Part shown: positions 4,710-9,360 of the stretch, piece by piece
How positions within the stretch are numbered: position 1 is the first letter of the stretch
Layout of the letters: every line of letters begins with the position of its first letter
Origin: DATJPR01 sp035506295
Lineage (GTDB): Bacteria > Bacteroidota > Ignavibacteria > UBA10030 > UBA6906
DNA: 9,360 nucleotides
Assembly: GCA_035506295.1 (NCBI GenBank)
Contig: DATJPR010000226.1
Location: 1 to 9,360, forward strand
Direction: 5' to 3'
Notes under the pieces: model-generated
Seen by the model: the letters and a program-made list of their open reading frames with translations, nothing else
What the model was told of the DNA's origin: nothing
The model's database searches: none
Position numbers and translations under genes: made by a program

Positions 4710-7652
4710 ATGAAGAGGATAACTACTATTCTTCTTGGGCTACTGCTGACGGGGCTGCTGACCACGTCCGCTCAAGCCCAGTTGTTCAAGGATGATTACA
4801 CCGGAAATGTCGGCGACACGCTGAATGGTCATGGCTATTCGCTGCAGTCATCCTTCGTGAACCCGATTTCAATCGTCAGTCCGGGTCTGACGTACGGTTT
4901 ATATCCCGGTTCCGGGATAGGAAATGCCGCCGGGCTCAAAACCACCGGTCAGGACCTCTATGCGAGGTTTGTGTCCGACAGCATCAAGGCGGGAACGCTG
5001 TATGCCTCCTTCATGCTGAATCTTTCGGCGGTGCAGAACGCTGGAGACTATTTCTTTGCATTCTCTCCCGGCACTGCCGCCTCCAACTATACATTGCGAC
5101 TCTTTGCGAAGTCGGATAGCGCCGGGGGATTCTACCTCGGGCTTACGAAGAGCAATGAGACGCCCCAGGTCTATGGGACCGCGCACTTCAGTCTCAATAC
5201 CACCTACCTGGTCGTCCTGAAGTATGCATTCGTCGCCGGGGATTCCAACGACGTGTGCAGTGTGTATGCATTTACCAGCCCGAATCTCCCGCAGACCGAC
5301 CCGGGCACGCCCGCCGTCGGCCCGTACACGGCAACGACGCGATCGGATGTCCCGAGCCTCAGCCTCTTCACGCTGCGGCAGGGCACTGCGAGCTCGGCGC
5401 CGACATTGAGCATCGATGGGATTAGGATCGATACGACGTGGGCAGGAGCACTCGGGATTGGCGCCACGGCGCAAATCGCTCCCAAGTCGCTGGACTTCGG
5501 CAGAATCAACCCCGGAACACAGGTGGTTGACAGTGTTCTCGTGACGAACACCGGTTCGATTGCCCTGGTGATCAGCGGCGTCTCGACGACGGACACAACG
5601 TTCAAGATAAGCCCGAAGACGGGGAACATCGCCGCGCGCGATAGTGCGTGGTTCCATATCACGTTTGCTCCCCTCGCCGCCGGGGCCCGCAACGCCACCG
5701 TGACGTTCCATAGCAACGGCGTGTTCGGATCGGATTCCGTCGTCACGGTGTCCGGCCAGGGATTCAAGGAAGGATTCCTGGTGTCGACATCGACGCTCGC
5801 GTTCGGGAAGGTCTTCACGGATAGTACGGCGACGGACTCGGTGACCGTGACAGACAACAGCGTTACAAATCAGCTGATGATTGATTCGGTAAAGGTCACC
5901 AACGCGAACTTCTCTGTTGATCCCACCAGTGCCACGCTTGATACGCTCCAGAGCATGAAGTTTGCCGTGGCCTACCATCCCGCCGCAGCGGGGAATGACA
6001 CCGGCCTGGTGATCTTCTATCACAATGCGGCATCGCACCAGGATACGGTGTTTGTGACGGGGATGGGCGCAGTCAAGACAGCCGGTTTGAGTCTGAACAA
6101 ACATGCCCTTGCCTTCGGCAGGGTCCTCCTGGGTCACTCGAAAGCCGACAGTGTCAAGATCAAGAACGCCAAGGAACTCACGCTCACTATCAGTTCGGTG
6201 GCGAGCAAGGACACCTCGGTCTTCGGCGTTGCGGTTGACACCACCTCGGTTGCGGCGGGCGACAGCACGTATATGAGGGTGACATTCCATCCGCTCACCG
6301 TGGGTGCCAAGGCGGATACGATTATCATCTCCAGCAACGCACCTGAAGGAAACGATACGGTCTTCGTTAGTGGCGTGGCGGACACGGGTCGTGCGATGTT
6401 TGCGCTGAGCCCGGCAAGCGTCAACTTCGGGAACCTTCGCGCTGGTCAGTCCGTGACCGACACGCTGAAGCTGAAAAACGCAGGCGAGTTGAATTTGAAG
6501 ATCGCGCAATTCACCCAGAAGGACACGACGTTCCACGTGACACTGGCGGCCGATTCGGTCGCGGCCGGCGACAGCACGAAGGTGTATGTGCGCTTCGCGC
6601 CGCTGACAAGCGGAAGTCATGCCGACACCGTGGTCTTCACCAGCAACACGGCCGAGGTAAAGGATACGCTCGTCCTCCGCGGCACGGCCATCGATGTCAT
6701 CACGATCGCCGCTGCCCGTGCGCTGCCCAACGGCACGGAGGTGATCATCCGCGGTATTATCACGCGCGCCCTCGGTTCCTACACCTTCTTCCAGGATACC
6801 TCGGGTGGAATGATCATGTATTCCAACGCGGTCGGGCTTCCCGCCCATGACTCCGTCGCAAGCGGCTACATCAAGGCAGGCGACATGCTGGAGGTGGATG
6901 GACGGACCTCCGAGTTCAACGCCCTGAAGGAGATCGCGACGACTGATATTCTGAGCTTCCAGCGGATCTCCCGCGGGAATCCGCTGCCGGTTCCGAAACT
7001 CGTCACTCTCCTGCAGATCAAAAATGGCGGCGAGCAGTACGAGGCGAAACTCGTGACGATCCACAAGATGAAGTTCAAAGGTGCAGCGATCGGCACGTAC
7101 GTCAATGCCCATACCTACTCGATCGCGGATTCGTCCGATACTTCGGGAGCCGTCTCATTCCGTGTGCAAGGTGCAACGGATACGCAGCTCGGGGGTCTGA
7201 CCGCTCCGACGGGCACATTTACGTACACCGGTGTGGTGGGGCAATTCTCTTCGGGCAGTGCGACAACAGGATATCAACTGCTCCCGGTGGACTCGTCAGA
7301 CGTCGTGCCTGATATCATCGGTGGAGTGGAATCATTGCCGAACGGCGTACCGCAGCAGTTCGCCTTGTCGCAGAACTTCCCGAACCCGTTCAACCCGACA
7401 ACCACGATCCAGTACGCTCTCCCCGTGGAAAGCAACGTGACCGTCAAGATCTACTCAATCCTCGGTCAGGAAGTGCGGACACTGGTGAGTGAGGCACAAA
7501 AGGCAAGCTACTACCGGGTTGTCTGGGACGGCCGCAATTCGGCCAATGCCCCAATGGCAAGCGGGATCTACTTTGTGCGGATCACTGCGAACCCAACCGG
7601 CAAGACTGCCTCGCCATTTGTCCAGGTGAAAAAGATGTTGATGCTGAAATAG
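4710..7652 (+). CDS. Secreted modular protein: LamG-like, four Ig-like, OB-like, T9SS tail
   Basis: The 980-residue product is exported and probably released or anchored at the surface by the type IX system. Residues 1-23 form a signal peptide ending SAQA. Residues about 25-245 look like a LamG/concanavalin-type beta-sandwich. Four choice-of-anchor-D (ASH-like Ig) domains follow at about 256-351, 353-453, 458-556 and 562-660. Each begins with a phrase like SLDFGRINPG or VNFGNLRAGQ, has V(K)NTG-type strands, then TFAPL or TFHPL, and ends in VSG or LRG. Residues 661-866 resemble an OB-like DUF5689-type module (GTEVIIRGIITRALGSYTFFQD, DMLEVDGRTSEFN). The T9SS type A tail occupies about 884-980 (QNFPNPFNPTTTIQYALP, YSILGQEVRTL, ending VKKMLMLK). 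No catalytic residues are recognisable, so binding, adhesion or a structural role is inferred. The start is fixed by GGAGGAGG and the signal peptide. A promoter lies 280-310 bases upstream and a terminator follows at 7761. Confidence 0.9.
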   Translation: MKRITTILLGLLLTGLLTTSAQAQLFKDDYTGNVGDTLNGHGYSLQSSFVNPISIVSPGLTYGLYPGSGIGNAAGLKTTGQDLYARFVSDSIKAGTLYASFMLNLSAVQNAGDYFFAFSPGTAASNYTLRLFAKSDSAGGFYLGLTKSNETPQVYGTAHFSLNTTYLVVLKYAFVAGDSNDVCSVYAFTSPNLPQTDPGTPAVGPYTATTRSDVPSLSLFTLRQGTASSAPTLSIDGIRIDTTWAGALGIGATAQIAPKSLDFGRINPGTQVVDSVLVTNTGSIALVISGVSTTDTTFKISPKTGNIAARDSAWFHITFAPLAAGARNATVTFHSNGVFGSDSVVTVSGQGFKEGFLVSTSTLAFGKVFTDSTATDSVTVTDNSVTNQLMIDSVKVTNANFSVDPTSATLDTLQSMKFAVAYHPAAAGNDTGLVIFYHNAASHQDTVFVTGMGAVKTAGLSLNKHALAFGRVLLGHSKADSVKIKNAKELTLTISSVASKDTSVFGVAVDTTSVAAGDSTYMRVTFHPLTVGAKADTIIISSNAPEGNDTVFVSGVADTGRAMFALSPASVNFGNLRAGQSVTDTLKLKNAGELNLKIAQFTQKDTTFHVTLAADSVAAGDSTKVYVRFAPLTSGSHADTVVFTSNTAEVKDTLVLRGTAIDVITIAAARALPNGTEVIIRGIITRALGSYTFFQDTSGGMIMYSNAVGLPAHDSVASGYIKAGDMLEVDGRTSEFNALKEIATTDILSFQRISRGNPLPVPKLVTLLQIKNGGEQYEAKLVTIHKMKFKGAAIGTYVNAHTYSIADSSDTSGAVSFRVQGATDTQLGGLTAPTGTFTYTGVVGQFSSGSATTGYQLLPVDSSDVVPDIIGGVESLPNGVPQQFALSQNFPNPFNPTTTIQYALPVESNVTVKIYSILGQEVRTLVSEAQKASYYRVVWDGRNSANAPMASGIYFVRITANPTGKTASPFVQVKKMLMLK
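5475..6689 (+). repeat. Four tandem choice-of-anchor-D (Ig-like) domain repeats
   Basis: Four units of about 95-100 residues lie at roughly 5475-5762, 5766-6068, 6081-6377 and 6393-6689 inside the modular protein. The last two are most alike: VAAGDSTYMRVTFHPLTVG against VAAGDSTKVYVRFAPLTSG, with matching GGCGACAGCACG at the DNA level. This suggests a more recent duplication of that pair. The second unit is the most divergent. Confidence 0.8.
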
Positions 7653-7741
7653 CAGCGGACAGTAGACAGCAGACAGCGGACAGTGAGGGAGGCCAAGAGA
7701 TTCCTCTTTCTTCCTCCACCCTACTGCCTACTTCCTACTCC
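7652..7741. repeat. Inverted pair of heptanucleotide tandem repeats
   Basis: The left arm (7652-7686) contains consecutive seven-base units GCAGCGG, ACAGTAG, ACAGCAG, ACAGCGG, ACAGTGA. The right arm (7721-7741) contains CTACTGC, CTACTTC, CTACTCC, whose complements read GCAGTAG, GAAGTAG, GGAGTAG. The same NNAGTAG-like heptad therefore lies on both strands around a centre at 7687-7720, which itself holds a small hairpin (AAGAG, ATTC, CTCTT). The left arm overlaps the stop codon of the modular protein by one base. It may fold as an imperfect long hairpin in the 3' untranslated region. Function unknown. Confidence 0.65.
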
Positions 7742-7760
7742 TGGCGCTTTATCTGCAGAG

Positions 7761-7799
7761 AAGCTCCCGCCATCCAAAAGCTGGTGGGAGCTTTCTTTT
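7761..7799 (+). terminator. Rho-independent terminator
   Basis: A 12-base-pair stem, AAGCTCCCGCCA (7761-7772) with TGGTGGGAGCTT (7782-7793), contains one G-U pair and a nine-base loop. It is followed by the T-rich run TTTCTTTT (7792-7799). It should end transcription of the 4710 gene about 110 bases after its stop, separating it from the propeller gene. No good promoter for the next gene could be picked out between here and 7864. Confidence 0.85.
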
Positions 7800-7852
7800 G
7801 ATTGGCACCATATTTGCTCGGAATGTCCTCATACGTCAACTTCTTTCAATGG

Positions 7853-7867
7853 GGAGGAAGAGCGTTG
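7853..7867 (+). promoter_or_regulatory. Shine-Dalgarno site with TTG start codon
   Basis: GGAGG (7853-7857), within GGGGAGGAAG, lies seven bases before TTG at 7865. No in-frame ATG precedes a plausible signal peptide, and the TTG gives a textbook one, so this rare start is preferred. An ATG at 7849 is in another frame. Confidence 0.75.
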
Positions 7868-9360
7868 AAACGACACAGTGTTGTACTCGTTGTACTGATT
7901 GCGGCGATTCAGGCGTTACAGGCACAGCCGCTTGCTTGGGAATCCCGCGGGGTCGGTGGCGGCGGATCACTCTACTCTCCCAGTATCAACCCCTCTAATC
8001 CGGATGAATTCTACGTCGGGTGTGACATGAGTGGCCTCTATCACACGACGGACTTTGGGGATTCATATACCCTTCTAAACTTCCAGCAGATTCAAGGCGG
8101 GCACAATGCCAGGGTGCAGTTCACGAACACTCCTCAGCTTCTCTATTGCGTGACATACGCGAATGATCAGGCGGTTCCGGTAAAGAGCACCGACGGCGGG
8201 ACTTCATGGAACACCCTGCCAGGGAATCCGGATGCCTCGGAAGAGACGTTTACGATCGCAGTGGACTACAATCTGCCGAACAGGGTGATCCTTGGTTACT
8301 ACGGTTCGATCCAGTTCTCGGCCGATGGCGGCAATTCGTTCCGACAGATCTATGCAGCAAAGAATTCCGGAGCGGGAGTCAACATCGGCGGCACATACTT
8401 CGACGGTAACTCCATAGTCCTGGGGACGAATGAAGGACTCATCGTCAGCACTGACGGTGGAGTGTCGTTCGCTCCGACGGTGATCGGCGGGCTTGGGCCC
8501 GGTGAGCGCATATTCTCCATTGCAGCCGCGAAGCAGGGATCGACCGTGCGTTTCTTTTGTCTCACCGCAGACTCCAACGACGTTTATACCGGCGAAACAG
8601 GCGACAACTATTGGGGCTTCATGAAGGGAGTATATAGCCTCCGCTATGGTTCGGGCAATTGGATCTCGTGCATGAACGGGATCGCCGCGGGAACCGATTT
8701 CCCGATGTTTGTCGCAACTGCCTCCAATGACACCTCGGTCGCCTACCTTGGCGGATCGAGCACCGATGGCGCTCCGAACATTATGAAAAGCACCAATGGC
8801 GGTGCGTCGTGGTCGCACGTTTTCCTTTCAAGCGGTAATGCAAACATCTCGACCGGCTGGAGCGGGTCCGGGGGAGACCGCGGCTGGGGATACGGCGAAT
8901 GCGTGTTCGGGCTCGGGGTTGCACCGAACGACTCGAGGCGGGTGCTCTTCACCGATTTCGGGTTTGTCCACCGGACCAGTGATGGTGGAACGAGCTGGTC
9001 GCAGGCCTACCTGTCTCCGGCAGATCAAAATCCGACCGGTCACAATACTCCGACGGGGAAGGCCTATCATGGGATTGGACTCGAGGTGACGAGCTGTTGG
9101 CAGGTGTGCTGGTCGGATCCAGAGAACGTCTTTGCAGCGTTCACTGACATCAAGGGTATTCGCAGCACGGACGGCGGAAACACATGGTCCTTCAATTATG
9201 CGGGTGACAATGCAAACACGATGTACAGGATCGCCCGTCGGGCGACAGATGGTGTGCTCTTCGCGGCCACATCGGACATCCACGATATGTATCAAAGCAC
9301 ACGATTAGCCGACGCACAATTGGACGCGACCGACGCTGACGGAAAGATCATCAGCTCGAC
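7865..9360 (+). CDS. Secreted Asp-box beta-propeller protein, possibly GH74-like, 5' part
   Basis: The frame is open for 498 codons from TTG to the window end, so the C-terminus is missing. Residues 1-20 form a signal peptide ending ALQA before QPLAWESRG. The mature part is a BNR/sortilin-type beta-propeller with six Asp-box motifs: STDGGTSW (108), SADGGNSF (152), STDGGVSF (195), STNGGASW (309), TSDGGTSW (371) and STDGGNTW (434). The opening VGGGGSLYSPSINPSNPDEFYVGCDMSGLYHTT, cut by me as VGGGGS, INPSNPDEFYVG and CDMSGLY, resembles the GGGG..H/NP....Y..TDVGG start of GH74 xyloglucanases. If that holds, Asp54 (codon 8024-8026) matches a catalytic Asp, and Asp428 in FTDIKGIRS or Asp364 in FTDFGF may be the second. 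This assignment is inference. It could instead be a non-catalytic propeller or another sialidase-fold enzyme. Any T9SS tail would lie outside the window. Its position beside hemicellulases favours a glycan role. Confidence 0.85.
   Translation, partial: MKRHSVVLVVLIAAIQALQAQPLAWESRGVGGGGSLYSPSINPSNPDEFYVGCDMSGLYHTTDFGDSYTLLNFQQIQGGHNARVQFTNTPQLLYCVTYANDQAVPVKSTDGGTSWNTLPGNPDASEETFTIAVDYNLPNRVILGYYGSIQFSADGGNSFRQIYAAKNSGAGVNIGGTYFDGNSIVLGTNEGLIVSTDGGVSFAPTVIGGLGPGERIFSIAAAKQGSTVRFFCLTADSNDVYTGETGDNYWGFMKGVYSLRYGSGNWISCMNGIAAGTDFPMFVATASNDTSVAYLGGSSTDGAPNIMKSTNGGASWSHVFLSSGNANISTGWSGSGGDRGWGYGECVFGLGVAPNDSRRVLFTDFGFVHRTSDGGTSWSQAYLSPADQNPTGHNTPTGKAYHGIGLEVTSCWQVCWSDPENVFAAFTDIKGIRSTDGGNTWSFNYAGDNANTMYRIARRATDGVLFAATSDIHDMYQSTRLADAQLDATDADGKIISS

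Noticed and set aside
4899..7112. Very long antisense reading frame (737 codons) opposite the modular T9SS gene
   Set aside because: The composition is rich in Arg, His and Asp with no domain, signal or ribosome site. It arises from GC-rich third positions and the repetitive sense gene, which has clear domains.
7652..7741. CRISPR array
   Set aside because: Units are seven bases long and contiguous, without spacers, and appear in opposite orientations; no cas gene is present.

Overview
The window looks like accessory, plant-cell-wall-degrading DNA from a GC-rich member of the Bacteroidota/Ignavibacteria lineage. Two separate C-terminal tails are of the type IX secretion (T9SS) sorting class: NYPNPINP ending in KMLLLR, and NFPNPFNP ending in KKMLMLK. 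Tails of this exact flavour (YSILGQEVRTL, ASGIYFVR, KMLMLK) are typical of Ignavibacteria and their relatives. Organism assignment is inference from these tails and from strong GGAGG ribosome sites; no marker gene is present.

Layout from left to right. (1) Positions 2-715: the 3' part of a GH30 subfamily 8-like glucuronoxylanase, cut by the window edge. (2) About 800-1355: a broken gene remnant that keeps only the C-terminal end of a secreted protein plus its T9SS tail, with one frameshift near 897. (3) 1424-3328, minus strand: a secreted GH146/GH127 (DUF1680) beta-L-arabinofuranosidase with a complete zinc-thiolate active site. (4) 3542-4225, plus strand: a stand-alone RibD C-terminal/dihydrofolate reductase-like oxidoreductase. 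(5) 4226-4709: a gene-free stretch with a perfect 6-3-6 palindrome, a good sigma-70-type promoter (TTGCAA-17-TATATT) and a long putative leader. (6) 4710-7652: a 980-residue secreted modular protein with a LamG-like N-terminus, four choice-of-anchor-D Ig-like domains, an OB-like DUF5689-type domain and a T9SS tail. (7) 7653-7864: an inverted pair of heptanucleotide tandem repeats followed by a strong intrinsic terminator. (8) 7865 to the window end: the 5' part of a secreted Asp-box beta-propeller protein, possibly GH74-related, starting at TTG and running off the window.

The common theme is export and hemicellulose handling. GH30 would cut glucuronoxylan, the GH146/127 enzyme would remove arabinofuranose side chains, and the Asp-box propeller may be a further glycan-active enzyme. 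The 980-residue protein has no recognisable catalytic module and may bind at the surface. No SusC/SusD pair, sugar transporter or regulator gene lies in the window, so a classical polysaccharide utilisation locus is not demonstrated. The genes do not form one operon, because strands switch and promoter/terminator signals separate them. I see no CRISPR array, tRNA, rRNA, transposase or integrase. I did not find a clearly new biological system. The best leads are the Asp-box propeller, the promoter/palindrome/leader region and the inverted heptad repeat.
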